Below the pieces are notes generated by a model, which saw only the letters and a list, made by a program, of their open reading frames with translations, had not been told where the DNA came from and did no database searches. From the NCBI GenBank assembly GCA_002704915.1, contig PAIP01000027.1, positions 37,341 to 101,340 of the forward strand: a DNA stretch of 64,000 nucleotides. Reading direction: 5' to 3'. Positions 36,262-45,267 of the stretch are shown here, in pieces; the first letter of the stretch is position 1, and each line of letters begins with the position of its first letter. Source of the DNA: Parvularcula sp. (GTDB lineage: Bacteria > Pseudomonadota > Alphaproteobacteria > Caulobacterales > Parvularculaceae). The position numbers and the translations under genes are program-made.

Positions 36262-36696
36262 ATGACGCGAAACTGGGGACTGCCGCCTAGAGCGGGAAAG
36301 CGAACCTTTCTCGACGCCAAGACCGCAAAGCCCGTGATGACGCTTTTTGTGAGCGCCGTCTTCGGCGTGATCGGCGCGTCCGTTGCGGCCATCAGCTTCG
36401 CAGATGCGCGCCTTTACGCAGCGAGCCTGTTTCACGGGCCCAGCCTCGTCGCCGCCGTCATCGCCGCAGGCTTTGGCTGCTGGCTCTATGTCTGGCTGGC
36501 GCGCCCCCGCTTCGCCGCGCAATTGTCGGGCCGCGGCGACGCATTTTCAAAGCTCCTGCGGTTTTACGCCAAGGCGGCCCTTGGCCTTGGATTGGCGCTC
36601 CTTGCCGGCAAGCTCTTCGAAGCCGTCGACCCAAAACTGATCAGCATTTTGATATTGTGCATTTCTGGCGGCGCGGGCGCCGCCGCCGCATTTTAG
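36262..36696 (+). CDS. Hypothetical small membrane protein
   Basis: A 144-residue protein from the ATG at 36262 (AAGGAG precedes it; GTG at 36259 is alternative). Four hydrophobic segments are visible: MTLFVSAVFGVIGASVAAI, LVAAVIAAGFGCWLYVWLA, AALGLGLALLAGKL and ISILILCISGGAGAAAAF. No family recognised. It follows the UDG gene in the same direction with a gap of about 50 bases. Confidence 0.7.
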   Translation: MTRNWGLPPRAGKRTFLDAKTAKPVMTLFVSAVFGVIGASVAAISFADARLYAASLFHGPSLVAAVIAAGFGCWLYVWLARPRFAAQLSGRGDAFSKLLRFYAKAALGLGLALLAGKLFEAVDPKLISILILCISGGAGAAAAF

Positions 36697-36765
36697 ACCG
36701 TGCTGACTTTCGTTCCCCATTACGAAGAAGACGCCGGCGAAAACGGGGGCGCCTGAACGCGCGTT

Positions 36766-38382
36766 TCACCCAGGAAGTTTGTAATCCTTGAACATCTTCC
36801 GGAGTTCCGTCTTCAACACCTTGCCGGTGGCGCCAAGGGGAATATGCTCGACAAACTCCACCGCATCGGGCCAGGCGATCTTGTCGAGCTTCGGTTTTAA
36901 AAACTCCTTGACCTCCTCTTCAGTCGGATCCTGACCGGCCTTTTTAACGACAATAAGAAGCGGGCGTTCCTGCCATTTCGGATGAGGCACGCCGATAACC
37001 CCTGCCTGTGAGACGCCCGGATGCAACATCGCCGCATTCTCGATATCGATTGACGAGACCCACTCCCCGCCGGTCTTGATGACGTCTTTGGAGCGGTCGG
37101 TGATCTGCATGAAGCCGTCTTCATCGATGATGGCCACATCGCCCGTGTCGAACCAGCCATCGGCGGTGAGCGTCGGCTGATCGGTCTTGTAATACTGATC
37201 GATAATCCACGGACCGCGCACCTGAAGGTGGCCATCAGCTTCCCCATCATGGGGCAAAATATGCCCTTCCGCATCGACAAGGCGCATATCCACAAAAGGC
37301 AGGGCCCGGCCGGCTTTCAATCTGTAGGGAATTTGCTCATCCAGCGACAACGCCTTCACTTCAGGCGGCAGGACATTCACCGTTCCCACCGGCGACATTT
37401 CCGTCATGCCCCAGCCTTGAATCAATTCAACGCCGTATTTTTCGAAACCGCGAATGAGCGCTTCGGGAAGCGCCGAGCCGCCGCACATGCCGCGCTTGAG
37501 ATGAGGAAGCTCTTTCCCGGTCTTTTCCAGATATTGCAAAAGCCCGAGCCAGACCGTCGGCACGCCGGCGCTATAGGTGACCTTTTCGCTGTCGAGCATC
37601 TCGTAAAGGCCTTCGCCGTCGAGCCTCGGTCCTGGAAAGACCTGTTTCACGCCGGTCATCAGACTTGAATAAGGCGTGTTCCAGGCGTTGACGTGGAACA
37701 TCGGGACCACCGGCAACAACACATCGCCTTCGGCAAGACCGAGCGAGGACGGCAGGCAGCAGGCGAAGGACTGCAATACGAGCGCGCGGTGCGAATAAAG
37801 AACGCCCTTCGGATCGCCGGTTGTGCCCGAGGTGTAGCACATGGTGACGGCGGTGTTTTCATCGAATTCCGGCCAGTCGAAATCATCATCGCCGTCAGCG
37901 ATGAAGTCTTCATAGATGAGCGCGCCCTCGCCCGCTTCGCCGGCGTTCTCGCTGTCGGAAAGAACGGCGTAGTGCTTCACCGATTTCAGCGCCGGCTTCA
38001 GGGCCGCGACCAGCGGCGCAAAGGTCGTGTCGTAAAAGAGAACGCTGTCTTCGGCGTGATTGATGACGAAGGCGGCGTTTTCCGGCCCGAGCCGCGGATT
38101 GACCGTGTGAAGCACCGCCCCGAGGCCGCCGACGGCGTAATAAAGCTCGAACTGGCGATAGGTGTTCCAGCCGATGACGCCGACGCGGTCGCCTTTCTTG
38201 ACGCCGAGCTCAACGAGGGCGTTGGCGAGCTGGGCGATGCGTCGGGCGGAATCGGCGATGGTGTAGCGATGGATGGGCCCTTCCACAGTGCGCGTCACGA
38301 TTTCCGTATTCCGGTAGTTGCGCACTGCGTGTTTGAGGATCTCGGTCGTCAGCAACGGCCGGTCCATCATCAATCCCATCAT
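36766..38382 (-). CDS. AMP-binding long-chain/medium-chain acyl-CoA ligase
   Basis: A 538-residue adenylate-forming enzyme. The P loop is [14 protein letters not shown]5 is QGWGMTE, A7 is [18 protein letters not shown] and the A8 hinge is [13 protein letters not shown]; the catalytic Lys lies in the C-terminal [12 protein letters not shown]. It activates fatty acids to acyl-CoA via an acyl-AMP. AGGAAGGAAACAGGGCG precedes the ATG at 38382; a GTG at 38415 is alternative. The form is closest to FadD3/AlkK-type ligases; chain length cannot be told. Confidence 0.88.
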   Translation of the reverse strand: MMGLMMDRPLLTTEILKHAVRNYRNTEIVTRTVEGPIHRYTIADSARRIAQLANALVELGVKKGDRVGVIGWNTYRQFELYYAVGGLGAVLHTVNPRLGPENAAFVINHAEDSVLFYDTTFAPLVAALKPALKSVKHYAVLSDSENAGEAGEGALIYEDFIADGDDDFDWPEFDENTAVTMCYTSGTTGDPKGVLYSHRALVLQSFACCLPSSLGLAEGDVLLPVVPMFHVNAWNTPYSSLMTGVKQVFPGPRLDGEGLYEMLDSEKVTYSAGVPTVWLGLLQYLEKTGKELPHLKRGMCGGSALPEALIRGFEKYGVELIQGWGMTEMSPVGTVNVLPPEVKALSLDEQIPYRLKAGRALPFVDMRLVDAEGHILPHDGEADGHLQVRGPWIIDQYYKTDQPTLTADGWFDTGDVAIIDEDGFMQITDRSKDVIKTGGEWVSSIDIENAAMLHPGVSQAGVIGVPHPKWQERPLLIVVKKAGQDPTEEEVKEFLKPKLDKIAWPDAVEFVEHIPLGATGKVLKTELRKMFKDYKLPG

Positions 38383-38464
38383 CGCCCTGTTTCCTTCCTT
38401 GCGGCTTGTTTTCACGCCATAAAATCCGGTCTTTCCTGCCGGGTCAAATGAATGAGTCCGTTGA

Positions 38465-39718
38465 TCAGGCGGATTCGCGCGCTTTTATCACCGCATCGAG
38501 GATTTCGCGCTGGCGCGCCGGCGCCGGAAAATCCTCCGCAATCCATTGCGCCTCGATTTCGGCGAGGATCGCCGAGACCGCGGGGCCCGGCGCCACGCCG
38601 GCGCTCACCACATCCTTGCCGGAGACGGTCAGGATCGGTGGGTCGAACCGGTCCAGCCGGTCTTTAAGCGATCCATAGTCGCTGGCGGAGACAGCGCCGC
38701 GCGCGGCGGCGAGAAGACCTGCGTCGCCGAGCCCGTCCTTGCCGAGACGGTAAATCAGCTTACGGACTATATGATCGCTTATGGAAGGGGCGATTAGTGC
38801 AAGATTTTTAACCGCGTTGGACCGCACCGCTTTTTCTGCATTGGAAAGGCGCAGGGCCGAGCCGATGCCCCGCCCCGCCTCTCCATAGAGCGCCGCCAGC
38901 ATCAGGGGCGCGGACGCGTCCGGCTCGATTTCCTTCATGCGCGCCGCCGCGGCGAGATCCGGTTTTTCCGGCCAGACTTTTTCAAGGACGCCCGTTTGCG
39001 CCATCCCTTCCAGCGCAAAGGCTGCGCGCGGCAACGACAGGATGCCTGTCATCTCCGCGCCGATGCGTTCGGCGGAGAGTTGTTCCATGCCATCTTTCAG
39101 CGCGGCGCAAGCCGCAAGCCCGGCCTCGTCAAACTGTTCGCAAAACCGCGCTGAGAAGCGAAAGAACCGCAGGATGCGCAAATAATCTTCACGAATGCGC
39201 GCTTCCGGCTCGCCGATGAATCGGACGATTTTTTTCTCCGCATCCGCAACGCCGCCCACGGGATCGTACAGCTCCCCCTCCGGCGTCAGGTAAATCGCAT
39301 TGACGGTGAAATCGCGCCGTCCCGCATCAATCGCCCAGTCGCGGGTGAACGCCACCGTGGCGCGGCGTCCATCGGTCGACACATCGGCGCGCAACGTCGT
39401 CACCTCGACGCCCTTGTGATCGGCGATGGCCGTCACCGTGCCATGGTCGATGCCGGTGGGCGCAACGCCGAGCCCTGCGGCTTTGAGGGCGGTCGTCGCC
39501 GCATCCGGCGTGAGCGTCGTCGCCACATCGAAGTCTTTCGGCGCGCACCCCAAAAGGCTGTCGCGCACGCAGCCGCCCACATAACGCGCGGCGCCCGCCT
39601 CGGCGGCTTCGAGTGCGGCGATGACTTTCTTCAGATGAGGTTCGTCCAACCATGAAAAACGCACGCGCTGTTGCGCTGTTAAAGGCTTAAAAGACTCCGT
39701 GGCGTTGGCGCCGCTCAT
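38465..39718 (-). CDS. cca: CCA tRNA nucleotidyltransferase / poly(A) polymerase family
   Basis: This 417-residue class II nucleotidyltransferase has RYVGGCVRDSLLG, KDFDVATTL (metal-binding Asp pair), RRDFTVNAIYL and the ARIREDYLRILRFFRFSARF neck. It adds or repairs the CCA end of tRNA. Its ATG overlaps the stop of the Nudix gene by 4 bases. The alphaproteobacterial fused order Nudix-cca is common. Confidence 0.92.
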   Translation of the reverse strand: MSGANATESFKPLTAQQRVRFSWLDEPHLKKVIAALEAAEAGAARYVGGCVRDSLLGCAPKDFDVATTLTPDAATTALKAAGLGVAPTGIDHGTVTAIADHKGVEVTTLRADVSTDGRRATVAFTRDWAIDAGRRDFTVNAIYLTPEGELYDPVGGVADAEKKIVRFIGEPEARIREDYLRILRFFRFSARFCEQFDEAGLAACAALKDGMEQLSAERIGAEMTGILSLPRAAFALEGMAQTGVLEKVWPEKPDLAAAARMKEIEPDASAPLMLAALYGEAGRGIGSALRLSNAEKAVRSNAVKNLALIAPSISDHIVRKLIYRLGKDGLGDAGLLAAARGAVSASDYGSLKDRLDRFDPPILTVSGKDVVSAGVAPGPAVSAILAEIEAQWIAEDFPAPARQREILDAVIKARESA

Positions 39719-40371
39719 GCGGCGTCCTCATCCTGCAGGGTCTCCGCGAAGGAGCGTAAGATTCCGGCGGTAAGGCCCCAGATATGATAGCGGCCATAAG
39801 GCGCCGCATACATCTTGTAAGGCACGCCTTCGAGGGTGCGTTCTTCGGTGATGTGGTTGGCGAGATCGGCGACGAAGTCGAGCGGGATTTCAAAAATCTC
39901 GTCCACCTCGCGCGGACACGGGCGCAGAGGCGCCGCCGGGTCCACCATGCCGATCACCGGCGTTACGGAAAAGCCGAGCCCGCCCTTGTGAACGCCGAGC
40001 GATCCGATGACGTGAACCGCCTCGGGCGGGATATTCACTTCTTCATGGGCCTCGCGCAGCGCCGTGTCGACAGCGTCCTTGTCTTCCGGATGTGTTTTGC
40101 CGCCGGGAAAACTGATCTGGCCCGCATGGGACGGCATGGTCGAGGAGCGCACCGTCATGATGACGCGCATTCCCTCCTCGCGCGCGATCAGCGGCACCAG
40201 CACGGCGGCATCCTTGCGCTTGGCGCTCCAGCGTTTTTCAAAAAGCTTGTCGCCGACGAGATGCGGATTGATTTCGCTGAAAAGCTCGCGCACCCGCGCC
40301 GCCGTCGCCTGGCCGAGATTGCGCTCGATCCGCGCGCGCCATTCATTCTCCGCTGTCGCATTCGTCGCCAT
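39715..40371 (-). CDS. Nudix hydrolase, CoA pyrophosphatase-type
   Basis: A 218-residue protein with the Nudix box in GGKTHPEDKDAVDTALREAH followed by EEVN, preceded by SSTMPSHAGQISFPGG, the CoA-specific segment. The box ends EEVN instead of the more frequent EExG. It would split CoA into 4'-phosphopantetheine and 3',5'-ADP. The start is set at 40371 (MATNATAENEW); the longer frame to 40455 lies in the DUF1285 gene. Sequence order is DUF1285, Nudix, cca. Confidence 0.88.
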   Translation of the reverse strand: MATNATAENEWRARIERNLGQATAARVRELFSEINPHLVGDKLFEKRWSAKRKDAAVLVPLIAREEGMRVIMTVRSSTMPSHAGQISFPGGKTHPEDKDAVDTALREAHEEVNIPPEAVHVIGSLGVHKGGLGFSVTPVIGMVDPAAPLRPCPREVDEIFEIPLDFVADLANHITEERTLEGVPYKMYAAPYGRYHIWGLTAGILRSFAETLQDEDAA

Positions 40372-40378
40372 GACCGGC

Positions 40379-40948
40379 CTATTCGTAAACCTCATCCGCA
40401 GGACCGAAGGGAAAGAAAACGCCGTCCGACCAGACGCCGAACATTTCCTCGCCATCTATCTCGCGGGGTTCGCCGAGGGCCACAAGGTCATAATAAACCG
40501 CGCGGGCGATCCGCGCCTCAAGCCCGGCGCGCACATCGATATAGGGCGCGCGTTCGCCGACTTCCGGGTCCTCGCGAAAATCGAGCGGGTGATCGGGACC
40601 CGCGACGGCCTCATCGCCGAGATTGGTGGTGAAGATGAGTTTTTGCTGCGCCCCTTCGCCTTCCCGGCGCATGAGCACGGCGACAAAAGGCGCGTCCTCA
40701 ACCTCGATCTGCATCTTTTCGACGGGCGTCACGAGAAAAAAGTCATCACCCTCGCGCCGGAGCACCGTGGAGAATAATCTCACCAGCCGCGCGCGGCCAA
40801 TGGGCGTTCCTTCATGCACCCAGGTTCCGTCGCGTTTGATGACGAGATCGATTTCACCGCAATATTCCGGGTTCCATTTCTCCACCGGCGGCAGGCCTTT
40901 TTCTCCTGCGCCTTCAAGCTCGGCGGCATATCGCATGAGATCGGTCAT
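40379..40948 (-). CDS. DUF1285 family protein
   Basis: A 189-residue protein. CGEIDLVIKRDGTWVHEGTP, GRARLVRLFSTVLRREGDDF and FLVTPVEKMQIEVEDAPFVA match the DUF1285 family, common in alphaproteobacteria and of unknown function. It precedes the Nudix and cca genes with a 7-base gap and forms their operon. The sppA terminator hairpin lies immediately upstream. Confidence 0.85.
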   Translation of the reverse strand: MTDLMRYAAELEGAGEKGLPPVEKWNPEYCGEIDLVIKRDGTWVHEGTPIGRARLVRLFSTVLRREGDDFFLVTPVEKMQIEVEDAPFVAVLMRREGEGAQQKLIFTTNLGDEAVAGPDHPLDFREDPEVGERAPYIDVRAGLEARIARAVYYDLVALGEPREIDGEEMFGVWSDGVFFPFGPADEVYE

Positions 40949-40957
40949 AAAATGAAA

Positions 40958-40984
40958 CCGGCGCTGTAAAGATTACAGCGCCGG
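40958..40984 (-). terminator. Rho-independent terminator after sppA
   Basis: CCGGCGCTGTAA and TTACAGCGCCGG form a perfect 12-base stem with a 3-base loop. On the minus strand it is followed by TTTCATTTTATG, so it should end the sppA transcript. It lies 10 bases before the DUF1285 ATG. Confidence 0.85.
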
Positions 40985-41043
40985 CCCCTCTTTTCTATCA
41001 TCAGCGCTCGCGGGTCACAGCCCGCCTTGCATGGTTTCGCTGT

Positions 41044-42936
41044 CTATTCACATGTCAGGCAGCGGGCGTAAGCGGCGTTCGGATCGTTGAACTCCGCGAA
41101 GAACTCCGCCTGCTTTTCCGCCGCGCGCACGATCTTCGCAACGGCGCCTTCCGTGCGGCGCTGTTTCTCGCCGCCGAATTTCGCGATCGTCGTTTCCGAA
41201 AGATTGCTAAGGAACATCTCGAATGTCGTGCGCTTTTCTTTCATGTCGACCACATCGTATTTCTCAAGACCGGCGAGTTTCGCCGCCGCTTCGATCGCCT
41301 CGTCATAGGTGCCGAGCTTGTCGACTAGCTTCAGCTCGATCGCTTTCTCGCCGATCCAGACGCGGCCCTGTCCGACAGAGTCCACATACTCTTTGTCGAG
41401 GCCGCGGCCTTCGCCAACGATGGTGAGGAAGCGGTCATAACCGTTTTCCGTCGACTGTTGGATGATGTCGGCGGCGCTCGCCGGCAAGGGGCCGATGCCG
41501 GTCGCCAGGATCGGCGAAAGATCGGTGGTCCCGACCCCGTCCACATAAACGCCGATTTCGGCTGCGGTGTTTTCGAAAGTATTGAAATAGCCGAAGATCC
41601 CGATGGAGCCGGTGATAGTCGTGGGAGCCGCCCAGATTTCATCCGCCGCCGCCGAAATCCAGTAACCGCCCGACGCGGCAAGCGACCCCATGGAGGCGAC
41701 CACCGGTTTGCCCGCCGCCTTGATGGCGAGAACCTCGTCGCGAATGATGTCGGAGGCGAACGCCGAGCCGCCAGGGCTGTCGACGCGCAACACGACCGCT
41801 TTGATCTTGTCGTCCTCACGCGCTTTCCGGAGCTGCGCGGCGATGGTGTCGCCGCCCGCGGCGCGGCCCGTGGGCGCTTCGCCGTCAATGATCGTGCCCG
41901 CGGCGGTAATCACCACGACATTGGGCGCGCTCGTGTCATTAGGTTTGTCGATGGAGGTCAGATATCTCTTGAAGCTGACTTTCTTGAACGACTTGCCGTC
42001 CTTGGATTTGCCGAAGCTCTCCATCAGCTTTTCGTTCATTTCCGCGCGCGACAGGAGCTCATCCACAAAACCGGCTTTCAACGCCGCCTTGCCGAGATCG
42101 CCATCCACGCTTTCCAGCAGCGCGCCGAGATTGTTGGCGTAATCCTCAACCGCGCCGGAAGGGAGACCCCGGGCCTTCTCGACCGATGCGGCGTAATCGC
42201 GCCACAACACGCTGAGATAGCCAATATTGGCTTCCTTGGCTTCCGGCGACATGTCGTCCCGCAGGAAAGGCTCCACCGCTGACTTGAAGGTGCCCACGCG
42301 GAAGACATGGCTGGTGATTTTCAGCTTTTCCAAGAGGCTCTTCACATAGGTGCCGTAGGAGCCGTAACCGTAAATGAAGAGATTGCCGTAATCGTTCATG
42401 TAAATCTCGTCGGCGTTCGCCGCGAGCAGATACTGATCCTGGCTGTAATAATCGCCGACGGCGATGACCTTCTTGCCGCTTTCCTTGAACTTCGCGAGCT
42501 CCGAGGCGACGTAATGCAGCTTTGAGGCGCTGGACGGCGACGCGCCGAGCGCGCCGAGATCGAGCACAATGCCCTTAATGCGCTTGTCGTTCTTCGCTGC
42601 GCGGATCACGCGCACGAGATCGTGAACCTCGACCTGTGTCGGCTCGCTGATGCCGTAGGCTTCCTCGCGCAGCACCTCAAGCGGGTTCACATCTTCGGCA
42701 AGCTCCACCAGCACGCCATTGGGATCGAGCACAAGGGCGGCCTCGTCAGGAATGGAAACGGAGACTTTGTCTTCGCTGCCCGCGATGCCATTGGTCACCT
42801 CGACCATCACGCCGACAATCAGGATCAGCACAACAAGGCCGATCAGACCCTGCAACATCAAAAGCATGCCGATGATCAGCTTCGCGAAGCCCTTGATGAA
42901 GCCCCAGACCGAAAAATGCGACTCGTGTTCCGACAC
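41044..42936 (-). CDS. sppA: Signal peptide peptidase SppA, 67-kDa type (S49)
   Basis: A 630-residue serine protease with an N-terminal membrane helix (LMLQGLIGLVVLILIVGVMV) and two tandem S49 halves. The nucleophile lies in ASMGSLAASGGYWISAAADE in the second half; the first half holds the family segment YYSQDQYLLAANADEIY. It degrades leftover signal peptides. The start is GTG at 42936 after AAGGGGACC. The C-terminus ends ARCLTCE, a small cysteine motif that I do not see in better-known members. Confidence 0.92.
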   Translation of the reverse strand: MSEHESHFSVWGFIKGFAKLIIGMLLMLQGLIGLVVLILIVGVMVEVTNGIAGSEDKVSVSIPDEAALVLDPNGVLVELAEDVNPLEVLREEAYGISEPTQVEVHDLVRVIRAAKNDKRIKGIVLDLGALGASPSSASKLHYVASELAKFKESGKKVIAVGDYYSQDQYLLAANADEIYMNDYGNLFIYGYGSYGTYVKSLLEKLKITSHVFRVGTFKSAVEPFLRDDMSPEAKEANIGYLSVLWRDYAASVEKARGLPSGAVEDYANNLGALLESVDGDLGKAALKAGFVDELLSRAEMNEKLMESFGKSKDGKSFKKVSFKRYLTSIDKPNDTSAPNVVVITAAGTIIDGEAPTGRAAGGDTIAAQLRKAREDDKIKAVVLRVDSPGGSAFASDIIRDEVLAIKAAGKPVVASMGSLAASGGYWISAAADEIWAAPTTITGSIGIFGYFNTFENTAAEIGVYVDGVGTTDLSPILATGIGPLPASAADIIQQSTENGYDRFLTIVGEGRGLDKEYVDSVGQGRVWIGEKAIELKLVDKLGTYDEAIEAAAKLAGLEKYDVVDMKEKRTTFEMFLSNLSETTIAKFGGEKQRRTEGAVAKIVRAAEKQAEFFAEFNDPNAAYARCLTCE

Positions 42937-43276
42937 AAAGGTCCCCTTTACACTCCCGGCGACAGCGCCGGCTCAATGGAAACGCCCCGAATGGCGCTGC
43001 CTCTCAATTCACCGTCACCTGGCGCCTCGAAAGCGCCTATTTTGACGATCGCCCCGCAAAATCCGCCTGAGAGGCCTTGTCCCCGGCGGGTTGCGGCATG
43101 GTAATGACATCGGGCGCGAACCCGCAAGGGGCAAGAGTTTTTCGACAATCCGAGCGGTTTCCTTGCCAAGCAGTTCTTTAACCCTCACCAAGCCATGTTA
43201 TCTCCATATTTGACCTCGAATCGCCGGGGCCAAGTGCCTCATGACGCCAATCGGCCTTCAACATCACGCGAGCCCT
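42937..43276. other. Intergenic region without recognisable gene
   Basis: 340 bases between the divergent sppA and moxR-like genes. Short open frames exist but none has a ribosome site or recognisable product. A TTTAACCCTCACC and an AT-rich ATGTTATCTCCATATTTGACC segment near 43193-43214 may hold the moxR promoter. No RNA gene seen. Confidence 0.5.
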
Positions 43277-44269
43277 ATGACCGACAGCCAGTCTGACCAG
43301 GATATCCTCCGGAAATTTGATGAGATTTCGGTAAAATTCGGGCGCGCCCGGACCGCGCTCGGAAAGGTCGTTTTCGGCCAGGAGGAGGTCATCGACCTCA
43401 CCCTTGCGACACTTGCCGCAGGGGGCCACGGCCTCCTGGTGGGGGCTCCGGGCCTCGCCAAGACCCTTCTCGTGACCTCCATCGGCGATCTGATGGGCCT
43501 CTCGGCCAAGCGGGTGCAGTTTACGCCCGATCTGATGCCCGGAGACGTCCTCGGCTCCGAGGTTCTGGAGGAAAGCGCAGAAGGAAAGCGCGAATTCCGT
43601 TTCATTCCGGGACCGGTCTTCTGCCAGCTCCTGATGGCGGACGAGATCAACCGCGCCTCGCCCCGGACCCAGTCGGCCCTTCTTCAGGCGATGCAGGAGC
43701 ATCATGTGACCGTCGCCGGGGCGCGCCACGACCTCCCTGTCCCATTCCATGTGCTCGCGACCCAGAACCCCATCGAGCAGGAGGGGACCTACCCCCTGCC
43801 CGAGGCGCAGCTCGACCGCTTCCTCCTCGAAATCGACGTCAATTATCCGGATCTCGACGCCGAGCGGAAAATGCTCGCCGCGACGACGGGCGCCAAAACC
43901 GTGCAGGTGGACGCCGTCATGACCGCCGAAGATCTGATGGCGGCGCAAAAACTGGTGCGCGAAATGCCCATCGGCGAACAGGTTGTGGAAATGATTCTCT
44001 CCATCACCCGCGCCGCCAGACCGACGGACGACGCCAAAGACCGCGTGAAGAAATTCATCGCCTGGGGCCCGGGTCCGCGGGCGAGCCAGGCCTTTTCGCT
44101 CGCCGCGCGCGCGCTGGCGCTGATCGACGGACGGCATTCGCCCTCGCTCGACGATGTCAAAAGGCTTGCAGGGCCGGTGCTGCGTCACCGCATGGCGCTA
44201 AACTTCGCAGCGCGCTCGGAAGGTCTGACTACGGACGATTTCATCAAGGAACTGGTCGCGGGGGCGTAA
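43277..44269 (+). CDS. MoxR-type AAA+ ATPase
   Basis: A 330-residue AAA+ protein of the MoxR/RavA type: Walker A GAPGLAKT (56-63), Walker B LLMADEIN (118-125), sensor 1 in LATQNPIEQEGTYPLPEAQL, arginine fingers nearby. MoxR ATPases assist folding or insertion of cofactor-bearing or VWA-domain proteins. The start is set at MTDSQSD (43277). It leads a DUF58/BatA-like/large VWA-like set, which is the normal context for this family. Confidence 0.93.
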   Translation: MTDSQSDQDILRKFDEISVKFGRARTALGKVVFGQEEVIDLTLATLAAGGHGLLVGAPGLAKTLLVTSIGDLMGLSAKRVQFTPDLMPGDVLGSEVLEESAEGKREFRFIPGPVFCQLLMADEINRASPRTQSALLQAMQEHHVTVAGARHDLPVPFHVLATQNPIEQEGTYPLPEAQLDRFLLEIDVNYPDLDAERKMLAATTGAKTVQVDAVMTAEDLMAAQKLVREMPIGEQVVEMILSITRAARPTDDAKDRVKKFIAWGPGPRASQAFSLAARALALIDGRHSPSLDDVKRLAGPVLRHRMALNFAARSEGLTTDDFIKELVAGA

Positions 44270-44349
44270 CTAGTTTGTCGCGCTTCTTTTGCGGATAACC
44301 GCTCACACTTATCCGCGAAGCGCTCTGGAGTTTGGAGAAGCCGCGCCCG

Positions 44350-45264
44350 ATGGCGAACAACATATTAGGCAAGAACGAAGCGACAGTGGCGGTCCGCCAT
44401 GAAGCGGAAAGCGCGGCTGCGCTCTTCCCGCCAATGCTGCTCGAAGCCGAGCGCATGGCGCAGGCGGTAAGCGCGGGACTTCACGGGCGCAGGCGCGCCG
44501 GACCCGGCGAAACCTTCTGGCAACACCGGCCTTATGCGTTTGGCGATCCCGTCTCCATGATCGACTGGCGACAGTCCGCGCGCGCCGCCGATCGCCTTTA
44601 TGTGCGCCAGAACGAATGGGAGGCGGCGGCGGCGGCCTATCTCTGGCGCGATCCGTCGCACTCGCTCGATTATTCTTCGCAAAAAGCCCTCCCCACCAAA
44701 CGCTACCGCGCCGATACGCTGCTGGCGGCGCTGACCATTCTTCTCAGCCAGGCCGGCGAGCGGATCGGCGTTCTCGGCGAAGAGCGTCGGCCGTTTCAGG
44801 GCCGGACGGCGCCGGAACGCATGCTTGAGGCTCTCCATATCGGCGAGTTCAATGACAAGGACGGCGCGCCGCCTCTTGCGCATGTTCCGGTCGGCGCGCG
44901 CGTTGTCATGGCGAGCGATTTCTTCACAACGCCCGATGCGGTGGAGCGTTCCGTTGCCGCATTGGCGTCTAGCGGCGCGCAAGGCGTGCTTCTGCAGATC
45001 TGCGATCCGGCGGAAGAGGACTTTCCCTTTGAGGGCCGCGTTGAGTTCCACGATCTTGAAAGCAAGGACCGGCTGATCTTCGGCCAGACGTCTTCTCTCG
45101 CAGACGCCTACAAAACCAAATTCGCAGCTCATCGCGGCGCGCTTGAAGCCATCGCGCAGAAAACCGGCTGGAGCTTTTTCGTTCACCGCACCGACCGCTC
45201 GCCGCAAACGGCGCTCCTCTCGCTTTTCACGGCGCTCGCCGATATGCGCGCCTGGAAGTCATAA
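44350..45264 (+). CDS. DUF58 domain protein
   Basis: A 304-residue protein with the DUF58 core GPGETFWQHRPYAFGDPVSM followed by IDWRQSARAADRLYVRQNEWE, around residues 52-92. DUF58 proteins resemble a degenerate von Willebrand A fold. They are regularly encoded after moxR. The ATG at 44350 is chosen; a TTG at 44332 with a weak site upstream is alternative. Function in the cluster is inferred only. Confidence 0.85.
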   Translation: MANNILGKNEATVAVRHEAESAAALFPPMLLEAERMAQAVSAGLHGRRRAGPGETFWQHRPYAFGDPVSMIDWRQSARAADRLYVRQNEWEAAAAAYLWRDPSHSLDYSSQKALPTKRYRADTLLAALTILLSQAGERIGVLGEERRPFQGRTAPERMLEALHIGEFNDKDGAPPLAHVPVGARVVMASDFFTTPDAVERSVAALASSGAQGVLLQICDPAEEDFPFEGRVEFHDLESKDRLIFGQTSSLADAYKTKFAAHRGALEAIAQKTGWSFFVHRTDRSPQTALLSLFTALADMRAWKS

Positions 45265-45267
45265 ATT